Part shown: one piece after another, positions 18,501-26,442 of the stretch | Numbering within the stretch: position 1 is the stretch's first letter | Layout: every line of letters begins with the position of its first letter | Assembly (NCBI GenBank): GCA_017550385.1 | Contig: JAFZPJ010000014.1 | Span: 116,280 to 180,279, forward strand | DNA from: Clostridiales bacterium | Lineage (GTDB): Bacteria > Bacillota > Clostridia > Saccharofermentanales > Saccharofermentanaceae | DNA: 64,000 bases | Direction: 5' to 3' | Position numbers and translations under genes: made by a program | The notes under the pieces: model-generated | What the model was told of the DNA's origin: nothing | The model's input: only the letters and a program-made list of their open reading frames with translations | The model's database searches: none

Positions 18501-18628
18501 TCATCATCTGCGAGCACTACACGGCTCTGCATCGCCATGCCGAATCCCGCGGCAAGGACCGTTACTATGATAGCCGCACCTGTAAGTGCCGCGCCGGTCC
18601 GTCTGAATATATCAGTAAAATGCTTCAT
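15503..18628 (-). CDS. Extracytoplasmic beta-propeller sensor with HD-GYP domain
   Basis: A 1041-residue signalling protein. An N-terminal hydrophobic segment (about 14-34) is followed by a long region of two-component-regulator propeller repeats (about 60-740; for example IWIGSYSGLIRYDG, LWIGTNDSGISV, LWLSTFSDYGLLVYDG). Then come a Y_Y_Y-type domain (about 745-815), a transmembrane helix (about 838-860) and a cytoplasmic HD-GYP domain. The HD-GYP motifs are complete: HSVRVAYY, MHDVGKIGIP, HHERPDGKGYP and ADTFDAM. It probably degrades cyclic-di-GMP in response to an external polymer or sugar. The exported lipoprotein gene at 14821 follows directly. Confidence 0.93.
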   Translation of the reverse strand: MKHFTDIFRRTGAALTGAAIIVTVLAAGFGMAMQSRVVLADDEDQTGGGTEVMVDPTISSEGYSAVLYDNQNGLPTSEANAIVQTEEGFIWIGSYSGLIRYDGNTFENMSINAGISSVVSLYVDSQNRLWIGTNDSGISVMEDGQFRTFNRNDGLKSLSIRSICEDQAGNIIAGTTEGVIWIDQDMVVHTLEAKEIAEKYVRQLKVGAEDTIYGTTLDGCVFQIKDTELIGFYDESKLSGITGARSVTPDPERPGFAYIGDSGNTIYYGKFQDGGFSRSQRYYTDDYNYINSMNYQDGMLWVCTDNGVGYFADVRNDTTFIKIEPIPMTTSIEDMLYDYSGNVWYVSSQQGVMKIVPNQFTDIFNKYKLPEGVVYTTCVYNDELYIGTKNDGLIVISGGKVQNNVPVSKIVTLGGAESGSKNLITLLEDCKIRSIIEDSQGRLWLSTFSDYGLLVYDGSTLTSITESDGLPSNRVRTVHECSDGTMIVCCTGGLAVLDDDFSVAKVYDGGDGFTNTEILTADQMDNGDIVVGTDGGGIFVITAGGVKSLNVDNAGLTSDVVMRVKKDTSRDIMWIVTSNSIEYLDADYNVTNVSNFPYLNNFDIYQNTKDELWVLSSNGIYVVKASDMLSGEEFSYEYYGIYNGLPGISTSNSYSELTDDGYLFMAGTTTVTKVNIEASFENVSELKAAVPFIEADGVFIYPDDDGNFTIPASTQKLTIYSYVFNYALINPNVSYQLKGFDSQAVTVARSDLKPVDYTNLAGGKYYFEMGIVDPQTGETKTVMVQITKQKHVYEELWFMCAMLLLFAWIVYAVVKNIIDKRTAKLKAKNREQKKLIREITEAFAKVIDMKDKYTRGHSVRVAYYTSLLAREMGCSDDDVEKYYNIALMHDVGKIGIPMEVLNKPGKLDDNEYETIKSHAALGYDTLKDISIMPELSIGAGMHHERPDGKGYPNGLHGEEIPLVARIIGVADTFDAMYSNRPYRNRMPFEKVVGIIKEVSGTQLDPEVVNAFLSLVDKGVLKDVDDKTAGALGDEGLPDENS

Positions 18629-18734
18629 ACCTTTTATTTCCCTGTAAGCTTGCGCGTATTTTCCCGCTTAAATTATATCAGATTATTAAAAATCTTTAAC
18701 CTTCCTTACAGAAAATTAATATTTGAAACGGTTA

Positions 18735-18763
18735 TTTACACTTTTCCCCGCCCTTGCTACACT
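18735..18763 (+). promoter_or_regulatory. Promoter of the lipoprotein/solute-binding fusion gene
   Basis: -35 TTTACA (18735-18740), 17-base spacer and extended -10 TGCTACACT (-10 hexamer 18758-18763), 24 bases before the ATG at 18787. Confidence 0.7.
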
Positions 18764-18786
18764 ATCCACATCAGGAGGTAAGTGTT

Positions 18787-20979
18787 ATGAAAGCTAAAAC
18801 TTTAAGAAAGCTCACGTCAGCCGGTCTTGCCGGGATAATGGCGCTGTCATTTGCTTCATGCGGGCTCTTTGGCGCGGATAAGAAGGCGGTTACGGAAGCT
18901 GCCGAAAGTTTCGCTGCTGCCCTCGTCAAGATGGATGCCAAGAAGATCGGCAAGCTGACCAATGAGAAGAAGAACAGCAATACTCTTACTGAGTTTGCAT
19001 CGTTCCTTGATAAGAGCGGCTACACCAAGGATCAGTATGAATTCGTTGAGGCCGTGATGGATACGGTCTCCTATGAAGTCAAGGCCGATACCGTGCAGGT
19101 CAATGGCGACGAAGCTTCCGCTACGGTCGTCTTCACCATGGTCGATTACGAGAAAGCCCTGAAGAAAGGTGATTTCGAAGACATCGACGATGTGATAGAT
19201 GCCGTCAAGGACTGCGAAGACCAGACCGAAGTCGAAGTCGGATTGGAGTTCGAGAAGGACGGTGATAAATGGCTCATGTCCAACCTGAAGAAGAACAAGG
19301 ACATCAAAGACCTGTACGAATGCCTCAATTATGATCTCGGCCTTAAGGCTCCACTCTTCGATATGGTCGAGGATGTTGATTACTACTGCTACTCATACTC
19401 AGGTTCGTACTACATAGACCTCGATGTCGAATTCTATGATGCGGATGTAAGTGAATATGACGGCAGGATCACCGCAGATGTTTACCGTGACGGCCTGCTT
19501 GTCGCATCTGACCTCACCGTCAGTGTCTACAGCGATTGGTTATGGATCGAATATACTAACTACGATTATTCTGACCTTGTAGACGGTGATTACGAGATCG
19601 TTCTCAAGTGCGACGGCAATGAGTGGATAAGTAAGACAGAGACCCTTACATATAATGATGACTACGGTTCAGTCTCATCTTCCGGCTCTTACGATTCCTC
19701 TTTTGACAGCATCGTTTATTACGGCTACGGCTCTGAAGAGATCGAGCTCTGGTCGTTCACTAACGAAGTTCCCAACATGATCGATTACTACATGAACCTT
19801 AATCCGGGCTTTGCATCGGAATACACGGTCAAGTGCTGCATCCTGTCCACATCTTCGGGTTATACGGATGTGCTCGATGACGGCCTTAAGTACGGCGGCG
19901 CCGACGCTCCGGACATCTATGTCGTCGAAGGCGCAGATGTTATGGAATACTCTCAGGGCTCCATGTCCTCGTACGCTTCGACTTACGAAGACCTCGGCAT
20001 CGACATTGATGATGCCATTGCAGATGCGGACATCGCACAGTACACGGTAGACATCGGAACCAATCCCAACGGTGAAGTCATAGCGCTCGCTTACCAGTCA
20101 ACAGGCGGCGCCATGATCTACAGAAGATCCATCGCAGAGGATGTTTTCGGCACCGATGATCCTGACGATATCGCTGAGATCTTCGGCGGCGGCACAGGCA
20201 ACTGGGATGCGTTCTGGGATGCTGCAGATACCCTCAAAGACAACGGCGTCGCTGTAGTCTCAGGCAAGAACGATCTCTGGCAGGTCGTCTACGGTTCTAC
20301 CGACAGCTGGGTCAAGAACGGCTCTCTCGATACATCTTCCGACAGATATGAATTCTTCAATATCGCTTATGATCTGTACGAAGGCGGCTATTCAAACGAG
20401 ACCGATGCCTGGACACAGCCTTGGTATGATGACATGAACGATGCCGGAGACAAGCCCGTATTCGCGTTCTTCGGACCTGCATGGTTCGTCAACTACGTAA
20501 TGGCATTGAACACCTCTGACACATACGGAGACTGGGCTGTCTGCACTCCGCCTGTAGGATTCACATGGGGCGGCTCATGGATCTTCGCCAATGACGATAC
20601 CGACCAGAAGGACGGCGTAGCCGAACTCATCTACTGGATCACGCTCGATACGAGCACGGACGGTCTGCAGTATATCTGGGCAAACGGCTGGCTCTACGAT
20701 AACGGCACAGCAGACACAGTTGCTTCAGGTACAGTCATGAATTCCATCAATATCGACAGCGATTTCCTCGGCGGACAGGATATGATGGAGGTCTACGACG
20801 AGTGCAACAAGTTCGCAACCGGCGACTACATGTCACCTTATGACACCGATATCAACTCCTACTTCCTGTATGCAGTTGATTCGTATGCCAACCCGAACTC
20901 TTACGAAAACAATTACGGCAATCTCGATGATGCCATAGAACTGTTCGAAGATGATGTATATACAAACGTCTGGTTCTGA
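18787..20979 (+). CDS. Lipoprotein: paralogous N-terminal domain fused to solute-binding protein
   Basis: A 730-residue lipoprotein (lipobox SFASC, Cys22). Residues about 28-185 share the repeated domain of the three downstream paralogs (FAAALVKMDAKKIGKLT, VVFTMVDYEKALKKGDFED, KDGDKWLMSNL), perhaps NTF2-like. A beta-sandwich-like segment (about 195-290) follows. From about residue 315 it resembles family 1 extracellular sugar-binding proteins (IELWSFTNEVPNMIDYY, NPNGEVIALAYQSTGGAM, TWGGSWIFANDDTDQK). No ABC permease genes are nearby, so it may sense rather than import. ATG 18787 has AGGAGG 9 bases upstream; a strong terminator follows. Confidence 0.85.
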   Translation: MKAKTLRKLTSAGLAGIMALSFASCGLFGADKKAVTEAAESFAAALVKMDAKKIGKLTNEKKNSNTLTEFASFLDKSGYTKDQYEFVEAVMDTVSYEVKADTVQVNGDEASATVVFTMVDYEKALKKGDFEDIDDVIDAVKDCEDQTEVEVGLEFEKDGDKWLMSNLKKNKDIKDLYECLNYDLGLKAPLFDMVEDVDYYCYSYSGSYYIDLDVEFYDADVSEYDGRITADVYRDGLLVASDLTVSVYSDWLWIEYTNYDYSDLVDGDYEIVLKCDGNEWISKTETLTYNDDYGSVSSSGSYDSSFDSIVYYGYGSEEIELWSFTNEVPNMIDYYMNLNPGFASEYTVKCCILSTSSGYTDVLDDGLKYGGADAPDIYVVEGADVMEYSQGSMSSYASTYEDLGIDIDDAIADADIAQYTVDIGTNPNGEVIALAYQSTGGAMIYRRSIAEDVFGTDDPDDIAEIFGGGTGNWDAFWDAADTLKDNGVAVVSGKNDLWQVVYGSTDSWVKNGSLDTSSDRYEFFNIAYDLYEGGYSNETDAWTQPWYDDMNDAGDKPVFAFFGPAWFVNYVMALNTSDTYGDWAVCTPPVGFTWGGSWIFANDDTDQKDGVAELIYWITLDTSTDGLQYIWANGWLYDNGTADTVASGTVMNSINIDSDFLGGQDMMEVYDECNKFATGDYMSPYDTDINSYFLYAVDSYANPNSYENNYGNLDDAIELFEDDVYTNVWF

Positions 20980-21002
20980 TCTGTAAGTTTTTGAGATCTA
21001 CG

Positions 21003-21034
21003 CGCCCCGCAGATATATGCGGGGCGTTTTTGTT
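21003..21034 (+). terminator. Terminator after the fusion lipoprotein gene
   Basis: Stem CGCCCCGC (21003-21010) / GCGGGGCG (21019-21026), then TTTTTGTT. Confidence 0.9.
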
Positions 21035-21237
21035 GCCGCGAGCGGGCAGCCGGGGGCGCGGAGGCGGAGCTGTTCCCGGTGCAGTAATGTTTTGGCGAAA
21101 ATCGCTACTGGAAATACAACTAATTGCCATATAGTAGTGCCCGTAGTAGCGTTTTGAACCTTTTGGGAACGGATATTGGAACGAGCCCGGCCGGTAGCCT
21201 GAATGGCAGCCCCGGCACGGGCAAAGCACACCAAGGG
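21035..21237. other. Intergenic region, GC-rich and partly self-complementary
   Basis: The gap between the genes ending at 20979 and starting at 21301 is 321 bases. After the terminator it holds a very GC-rich stretch (about 21036-21085), an inverted pair CGCTACT...AGTAGCG (near 21103 and 21145) and the pairing segments GCCCGGCCGG...CCGGCACGGGC (near 21186-21225). I find no open frame with a ribosome binding site and no riboswitch class I can recognise. It could be the leader or upstream control region of the downstream operon, or a remnant. Confidence 0.4.
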
Positions 21238-21266
21238 GCGACAATTACACAATGATAATCTATAAT
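21238..21266 (+). promoter_or_regulatory. Promoter of the paired lipoprotein operon
   Basis: -35 GCGACA (21238-21243), 17-base spacer, -10 TATAAT (21261-21266). The same GCGACAAT...TATAAT arrangement, with the same spacing, precedes the paralog at 24919. Confidence 0.65.
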
Positions 21267-21300
21267 TAACAAAGGCGGATAAAGGAAGGCAGTTAACTTA

Positions 21301-22686
21301 ATGACTGAAAGAATCACAAAGACCATCTCCGCGATCACCACCGGCGCACTCATGCTGTCGCTCACTTCCTGCATGTTCGCAGGTCCCAAGAAGGAGGACA
21401 TCGTAGCGGCGGCGGATACTTTCGCGCAGGCACTGATTAGCCGTGATGCAAAAGAGATAGCAAAGCTCTCTGCCGCGGGCGCAGGCAGTGATGCCGAAGA
21501 TCTTTACGACAAGTTGTTCGACACATCGGACCGCAACGATAAAGAGGCGGCGTTCATAGAAGCGGTGGCAGATACGCTCACCTACAAGATCGACGAGGAC
21601 TCCGTGGATGCCGAGAGAGACGAAGCGGAGGTAGATGTCGTTTTCGTGATGGTGGATTACGAGGATGCCCTGGGCGACGGCACATACGGAAGCATCGACG
21701 AGGCAGTCGAGGCACTGGAAGCATGCACTAAGACCAGGAAAGTCACGGTGACGTTCGAGTTCGTATCCGAGGGCGGCGAGTGGCTGATCTCCAATGTCGA
21801 AAACGACGATTACACGGATATCTTCGATTTCTACAAATACATGCCGGATATAAGGGACATCCCCGACCTGTCTTCGCTCGTGACAAGTACATCCGTGGTC
21901 AGCGGTCCCGGATTTGTCGAGATGTCGGTCGAATTCGAAGAGGACGTACAGGAGTATAGTGATCTTATGACATGCGACGTTATCTGCGGCGGCAATCTTA
22001 TTGCAGAAGGCCAGCCGGTCAGTTGCTACCAGATATATGTCTGGTGCGGATACTACATTGACGGTGATGTTCTTGCTGGAGATTACACTTTGAACCTTTA
22101 CTGCGACGGCGATCTCGTTGATACGATCTCCATATCGGTATCGGAAGGCTCGGCAGGGTTCAGCGGTCTTGCAGATCCGTCGCTCATCACGGGTGATACT
22201 TATATCGGCGAATACGATTACACGGAAGTCTTTGCCGACGATTATCTGTACTACGAAGGCTACGCAGTACCGCTTGAAGGAACGCTCAAGACCAACATGT
22301 ATCTGGTAATGGGAGACGGCCTGTGGAAGCTTTCGGTCCACGAAGACGAATTCATCGAGAGCGCAAATGAGTATCTGGAGGAGAACAGCACGATCCTCAT
22401 GGCGAGCTACCTGGGCATAAGCATAGACCAGGTCGACGATTACGCCGAGGAGATAGGTCAGGACGAATTTGACGAGCTCAAAGCCGAGGTGTTCGATGAA
22501 CTGATCGACGGTTTCTTCGACGGTTCCGAGACCGTGGACTGGGGTTCGTATTCTTATGTCGGCGATAAGCTCACATTCTCGAGCGAGATCTCATTGTCGA
22601 ACGACTTCATGGGAGAGTTCGATGACGAGGGCGTGCTCACGCTTGATATTAGTTTCGATTCAATTGAATTCTACCCTGAGGGATAA
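21301..22686 (+). CDS. Paralogous lipoprotein (copy 2)
   Basis: A 461-residue lipoprotein (LSLTSC, Cys24). The N-terminal repeated domain (about residues 30-175) has FAQALISRDAKEIAKLS, DEDSVDAERDEAEVDVVFVMVDYEDALGDG and GGEWLISNVEND. A variable middle beta-rich segment follows, then a C-terminal half with KTNMYLVMGDGLWKLSV and a closing SYSYVGDKLTFSS...FDSIEFYPEG that looks lipocalin-like. It is the first gene of a two-gene operon (22 bases to the next). GGAAGG lies about 11 bases before the ATG. Role unknown; all copies are probably anchored to the outer face of the membrane. Confidence 0.82.
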   Translation: MTERITKTISAITTGALMLSLTSCMFAGPKKEDIVAAADTFAQALISRDAKEIAKLSAAGAGSDAEDLYDKLFDTSDRNDKEAAFIEAVADTLTYKIDEDSVDAERDEAEVDVVFVMVDYEDALGDGTYGSIDEAVEALEACTKTRKVTVTFEFVSEGGEWLISNVENDDYTDIFDFYKYMPDIRDIPDLSSLVTSTSVVSGPGFVEMSVEFEEDVQEYSDLMTCDVICGGNLIAEGQPVSCYQIYVWCGYYIDGDVLAGDYTLNLYCDGDLVDTISISVSEGSAGFSGLADPSLITGDTYIGEYDYTEVFADDYLYYEGYAVPLEGTLKTNMYLVMGDGLWKLSVHEDEFIESANEYLEENSTILMASYLGISIDQVDDYAEEIGQDEFDELKAEVFDELIDGFFDGSETVDWGSYSYVGDKLTFSSEISLSNDFMGEFDDEGVLTLDISFDSIEFYPEG

Positions 22687-22708
22687 GGGTCAACGAAAGG
22701 AGAACAAC

Positions 22709-24106
22709 ATGAAGGACAAGACAAGACTCATCGCTGCTGCCATCGCCGCTGCAATGGCGCTCACCTGCGCATCGTGCAGTCTGCTCCCCGGCGGCGGCGC
22801 GAAAAAGGAAGACATCGTCGATGCGGCAGATACGTTCGCGAAGGCACTCGTATCCTGCGACACGGACAAGATCGTAAAGCTCACCAACGAAGACAAGAAA
22901 AGCGACACGGTAGAAGAACTCGAGGCTCACCTGAACGGGCTGCTCTACTCGGTCGAGCAGGACCAGATCGCAGAGGCGGTCGCGGACACGCTCGAGTACG
23001 AGATCGACGAGGACTCCGTAGAGATCAAAAAGGATGAGGCATCGGTCGACGTGACGTTCACGATGGTCGACTACGAAGCGGCACTGGGTGACGGCGAATT
23101 CGCTGACGCAGACGAAGCGGTCAATGCCATCAAGGATTGCGATGACACTACCGAGGTTGAAGTTACTTTCGAGTTTGCCAAGGAAGACGATGAGTGGCTC
23201 ATCTCCAACCTGGGCGACAAGGCGTACTCCAAGTTGTACGGTTTCTACGGTCTGGATGTGAGCTTCATGCCCGACCTCGAGGAACTCATTGCCGACGAGT
23301 TCATCGCAGCCGACTACGGCTATCTGTACATGACGGTAACCTTCTCGGAAGATATAACCGATTACGTTGACGGCATAACGTACGACGTTTTCCTCGACGG
23401 CGAGCTGGTCTACGGAGATCAGGAACCTTACTCCGACAACGAGCAGATATGGGGTTCCATGTCGGTCGACGGCCCGCTCGAGAACGGAAAATACACCGTC
23501 GTCTTCTATTACAACGGCATAGAGTTCGCGTCAGATTCCATCGATGTTGATAACTCCAATTCGGGCGTGATCAGCGTCGACCCGGTCGAGATCGAAGGCG
23601 ACGTCTACCTCTGCTATGCGGATTGTACCGATGCTTTCACCAGCCAGCTGGATTCAGACGGTTTTGATCTTGAGCTTGAAGGAACGATCGGCATTTGGAT
23701 CGAGCTTACTATGAGTGACGATGGTGAGTACGTTATCACTGTAGACGGCAACACGTTCGGTGCAGATCTCATCGATTTCTTCACCGAGAACAAAGACCAG
23801 ATCATGATGGGCTTCCTCGGCGTATCGAGTATTGACGAACTCTATGAGTACGAAGAATCGCTCGGCAGCGACTCTTACGATGTACTGGAAAGCACGATGA
23901 TACAAGCGTTTGTCAGTGAGTACTCCGCTGCTTTCTCCGAGCTCTATGACTATGGTACGTACACTGTCAGCGGCGACACGATCTACTATACAAGCAATGA
24001 TTTCTCAGACTTCGAAGGTACGCTCGGTGATGACATGATCACTATCGACACAGGCGACACTTCTCTGAACAGCGGTGAACCCCTGGAGTTCTATCCGGAA
24101 GGGTAA
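22709..24106 (+). CDS. Paralogous lipoprotein (copy 3)
   Basis: A 465-residue lipoprotein (TCASC, Cys23). It shares the N-terminal repeated domain (FAKALVSCDTDKIVKLT, SVDVTFTMVDYEAALGDGEF, DDEWLISNLGDKAYSKLYGF). It is closest to the copy at 24919, with a long near-identical stretch from the GDGEFADADEAV segment to GLDVSFMPD. The C-terminal half again ends in a TVSGDTIYYTS...EFYPEG beta-rich region. The real start is ATG 22709 behind AAAGGAG; the longer frame upstream overlaps copy 2. It is the second gene of the operon, followed by a terminator whose sequence recurs after copy 4. Confidence 0.83.
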   Translation: MKDKTRLIAAAIAAAMALTCASCSLLPGGGAKKEDIVDAADTFAKALVSCDTDKIVKLTNEDKKSDTVEELEAHLNGLLYSVEQDQIAEAVADTLEYEIDEDSVEIKKDEASVDVTFTMVDYEAALGDGEFADADEAVNAIKDCDDTTEVEVTFEFAKEDDEWLISNLGDKAYSKLYGFYGLDVSFMPDLEELIADEFIAADYGYLYMTVTFSEDITDYVDGITYDVFLDGELVYGDQEPYSDNEQIWGSMSVDGPLENGKYTVVFYYNGIEFASDSIDVDNSNSGVISVDPVEIEGDVYLCYADCTDAFTSQLDSDGFDLELEGTIGIWIELTMSDDGEYVITVDGNTFGADLIDFFTENKDQIMMGFLGVSSIDELYEYEESLGSDSYDVLESTMIQAFVSEYSAAFSELYDYGTYTVSGDTIYYTSNDFSDFEGTLGDDMITIDTGDTSLNSGEPLEFYPEG

Positions 24107-24131
24107 GATCTTACTTCGCTTATAAAGATCA

Positions 24132-24161
24132 ACGGGCGGTCATTGCGGCCGCCCGTTTTTA
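24132..24161 (+). terminator. Terminator after copy 3 (shared sequence with the copy 4 terminator)
   Basis: Stem ACGGGCGG (24132-24139) / CCGCCCGT (24149-24156) followed by TTTTTATAT. 25 bases (24133-24157) are identical to 26330-26354. Confidence 0.85.
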
Positions 24162-24806
24162 TATGTTCTCGAGTTCCTTTATTTTATCCGCGAGTACCTG
24201 CCCAAGCCTGCGCTGGTTCTCTGCATCCAGATGGCAGGCATCGGCGTCGCTGGCCTTGACGTACTCTGCCGCGTTGACGAATGCAGTCCCGTACATATCT
24301 GCGAGCTGCCTGTACCAGTCTGCAAGACCCGCCGTGCGCTTGCACGCTTCCTCGTACTCAAAACTGTCCCCCAGCCACGACTCCTTTATAGCCTCCGACA
24401 CGAGTGGCGGCGCGACAAGCACGATCTTGAATTTTCCCTGACACCTGAAGTCGTTGTAGGACTTGATCTTCTCGAGCATGATCTGCATCTCGCCGGCAAT
24501 GTCCATCGGCGAGTACGAGAACTTGCGCTTGCAGTCGTTAGAGCCGAGCATGATGATGACGTAGTCTAGCGGCGTGTGGCTCTCGAGGCATGGGCCGATG
24601 TACTTGAGGCCGTTCTTCTCGCCTTCTGCCGGATCATCCGTCGCGATCGTCCTGCCGTTCTGACCCTCTTCGATCACTTCGTAGCCGTCTCCCAGGATCG
24701 CGCCCATCACGCGCGGCCACCTGCTGTCTGCATCAAAGCGCTGCCTTGTCTCCGGGTCGAACCCCCATGTCAGCGAATCGCCGAAACACAATATCCTCTT
24801 AGCCAT
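24159..24806 (-). CDS. SGNH/GDSL-type esterase
   Basis: A 215-residue cytoplasmic-type hydrolase with no signal peptide. Block I FGDSLTWG holds the nucleophile Ser11, the Gly of EEGQNGRT is block II, GSND (Asn) is block III and DACHLD supplies the catalytic His. Proteins of this exact layout hydrolyse small acyl esters, sometimes on sugars. The start at 24806 has GAGG upstream and an extended -10 promoter. It is inserted on the opposite strand between paralogous lipoprotein genes. Confidence 0.9.
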   Translation of the reverse strand: MAKRILCFGDSLTWGFDPETRQRFDADSRWPRVMGAILGDGYEVIEEGQNGRTIATDDPAEGEKNGLKYIGPCLESHTPLDYVIIMLGSNDCKRKFSYSPMDIAGEMQIMLEKIKSYNDFRCQGKFKIVLVAPPLVSEAIKESWLGDSFEYEEACKRTAGLADWYRQLADMYGTAFVNAAEYVKASDADACHLDAENQRRLGQVLADKIKELENI

Positions 24807-24833
24807 ACTCTCACCTCACGCGTTTTTGCGAAC

Positions 24834-24873
24834 ATTATAGCACCGCGACAATCCGTCAAGGATGAACTATAAT
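24834..24873. promoter_or_regulatory. Divergent promoters of SGNH hydrolase and lipoprotein copy 4
   Basis: Minus strand: extended -10 TGCTATAAT (hexamer 24834-24839) for the hydrolase. Plus strand: -35 GCGACA (24845-24850), 17-base spacer, -10 TATAAT (24868-24873) for the lipoprotein at 24919. The elements lie only 5 bases apart, so RNA polymerase could compete between them. Confidence 0.65.
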
Positions 24874-24918
24874 GTTCGTCAGTGGTTAGGTCACAACACA
24901 GATAATAAGGAGATAGAC

Positions 24919-26301
24919 ATGAAGACGCTTAATTCAAAAGCAGTAGCAGCAATACTTTCCGGCGCGGTCGCACTGTCATGCGCATCTTGCAGCCTTTTCG
25001 GCGGTGGCGCGAAAACAGAAGACATCGTGGATGCTGCGGATACTTTCGCGAAGGCACTCGCATCCTGCGACGCGGGCAAGATCGCAAAGCTTACAAGTGA
25101 CAGCGACGCCGCTGAAGACCTTGAAGAGTTATTCGGGAACGACGAATACACCGACGAGCAATTGGCCATCGCGGATGCAGTCGCAGACACCATCGAATAT
25201 GAGATCGACGAAGAGTCCGTGAAGATCGACAAGGAAGATGCGTCGGTCAACGTTACCTTCACGATGGCCGATTACGAGACGGCTCTGGGCGACGGCGAGT
25301 TTGCAGACGCAGACGAGGCGGTCGCTGCCATCAAGGATTGCGGCGATACCTGCGAGGTGGAGATCACTTTCGAGTTCGAGAAGGACGAAGACGAGTGGCT
25401 CATCTCCAACCTGGGCGACAAGGCGTACTCCAAGCTGTACGGTTTCTATGGTCTCGATGTGAGCTTCATGCCCGACTTCGTGATAGTAACTTCGTTCGCC
25501 GACCACGACGACTATAACACGACTGTCGTTATGACGGTAGGATTCTCTGAGGACCTCAGTGATTACGCTGACGGCTTTACTTTCGACATATACCTCAACG
25601 GCGAACTGGATTACGTCGATCAGACACAGATCACTTTCGACGGCGAATACGCGATCTGCACCCTTTATGTTCCCGGCGGGGTCGAGCCCGGCACATACAC
25701 CGTTACCTTGAAATACAACGATGAAGAGCTCGTATCCGAATCCGTCGATATCGAGTATCCGGAATCCGGCGACCAGTCGTTCTTTGAAGGCGACGTCTTC
25801 CTCTGCACCGTTGATTTCGGAGAATTTATCGAAGAATACCTGCAGGATAACGGATTCGATGTTGATATGGACGGCGAACTGCTTCTGGATCTCTACCTCA
25901 CGCTTGGTGCTGACGGTACATACACGCTCGAGCCGGATCTCACTACGTTTGAGACATACCTTGAGGATTATCTGTATGACAACATGGATGAGCAGAACAT
26001 GATCGCATTCGTGGGCGTATCGTCCGCAGAAGACCTTGAGGCGACCGCTGCAGAGATGAACACGGATGTCGACGGCTTAAGGGATATCCTCATAGAGGCA
26101 ATGGTCGATTCAGTCATCGCCAATGTAACCGGTGACACTGACCAGGGCACATACACGTTCGACGGCGATACGATAAGCTTCGTCAGTGATTCGCTGTTGG
26201 ACTTCGAGGGTACGCTCGAATCCGACGGTTCGATCTCCCTGGTGAATGACTACTTCTCCCCGGATACGGGCTATGTTATGGAGTTCTACTACGTAGGATA
26301 A
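24919..26301 (+). CDS. Paralogous lipoprotein (copy 4)
   Basis: A 460-residue lipoprotein (CASC lipobox, Cys23). The N-terminal repeated domain is nearly the same as in copy 3 (DIVDAADTFAKALASCDAGK, FTMADYETALGDGEFADADE, DEWLISNLGDKAYSKLYGF). The middle segment diverges and the C-terminal part again ends with a beta-rich TYTFDGDTISFVS...MEFYYVG segment. ATG 24919 has AAGGAG 7 bases upstream. Its promoter resembles that of copy 2 and its terminator that of copy 3, consistent with duplication of a complete ancestral transcription unit. Confidence 0.83.
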   Translation: MKTLNSKAVAAILSGAVALSCASCSLFGGGAKTEDIVDAADTFAKALASCDAGKIAKLTSDSDAAEDLEELFGNDEYTDEQLAIADAVADTIEYEIDEESVKIDKEDASVNVTFTMADYETALGDGEFADADEAVAAIKDCGDTCEVEITFEFEKDEDEWLISNLGDKAYSKLYGFYGLDVSFMPDFVIVTSFADHDDYNTTVVMTVGFSEDLSDYADGFTFDIYLNGELDYVDQTQITFDGEYAICTLYVPGGVEPGTYTVTLKYNDEELVSESVDIEYPESGDQSFFEGDVFLCTVDFGEFIEEYLQDNGFDVDMDGELLLDLYLTLGADGTYTLEPDLTTFETYLEDYLYDNMDEQNMIAFVGVSSAEDLEATAAEMNTDVDGLRDILIEAMVDSVIANVTGDTDQGTYTFDGDTISFVSDSLLDFEGTLESDGSISLVNDYFSPDTGYVMEFYYVG

Positions 26302-26329
26302 GTTGTTTGTTCTGAGTAAACAGCAACAG

Positions 26330-26354
26330 CGGGCGGTCATTGCGGCCGCCCGTT
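26330..26354 (+). terminator. Terminator-like hairpin after copy 4
   Basis: Same 25-base hairpin as at 24133-24157, but followed by AAATTTG instead of a U-run, so it may be a weak terminator. Confidence 0.6.
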
Positions 26355-26390
26355 AAATTTGAATATAGTGGTTATCGGCGCATATCTGTG

Positions 26391-26420
26391 TTATCATTCT
26401 ATTGATAGAATTATGATAAT
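26391..26420. promoter_or_regulatory. Palindromic operator of the toxin-antitoxin operon
   Basis: Perfect palindrome ATTCTAT-TG-ATAGAAT (26396-26411), flanked by TTATC (26391-26395) and ATGATAA (26413-26419). It overlaps a -10-like TATGAT (26412-26417) and lies 32 bases before the antitoxin ATG. This is the expected layout for autorepression by a Phd/YefM antitoxin. Confidence 0.6.
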
Positions 26421-26442
26421 ATCACGATAAGGAGTTGCTATT

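Noticed and set aside
21298-22341. Minus-strand 347-residue open frame
   Set aside because: Antisense shadow of lipoprotein copy 2; the plus-strand gene has signal peptide, lipobox and paralogs.
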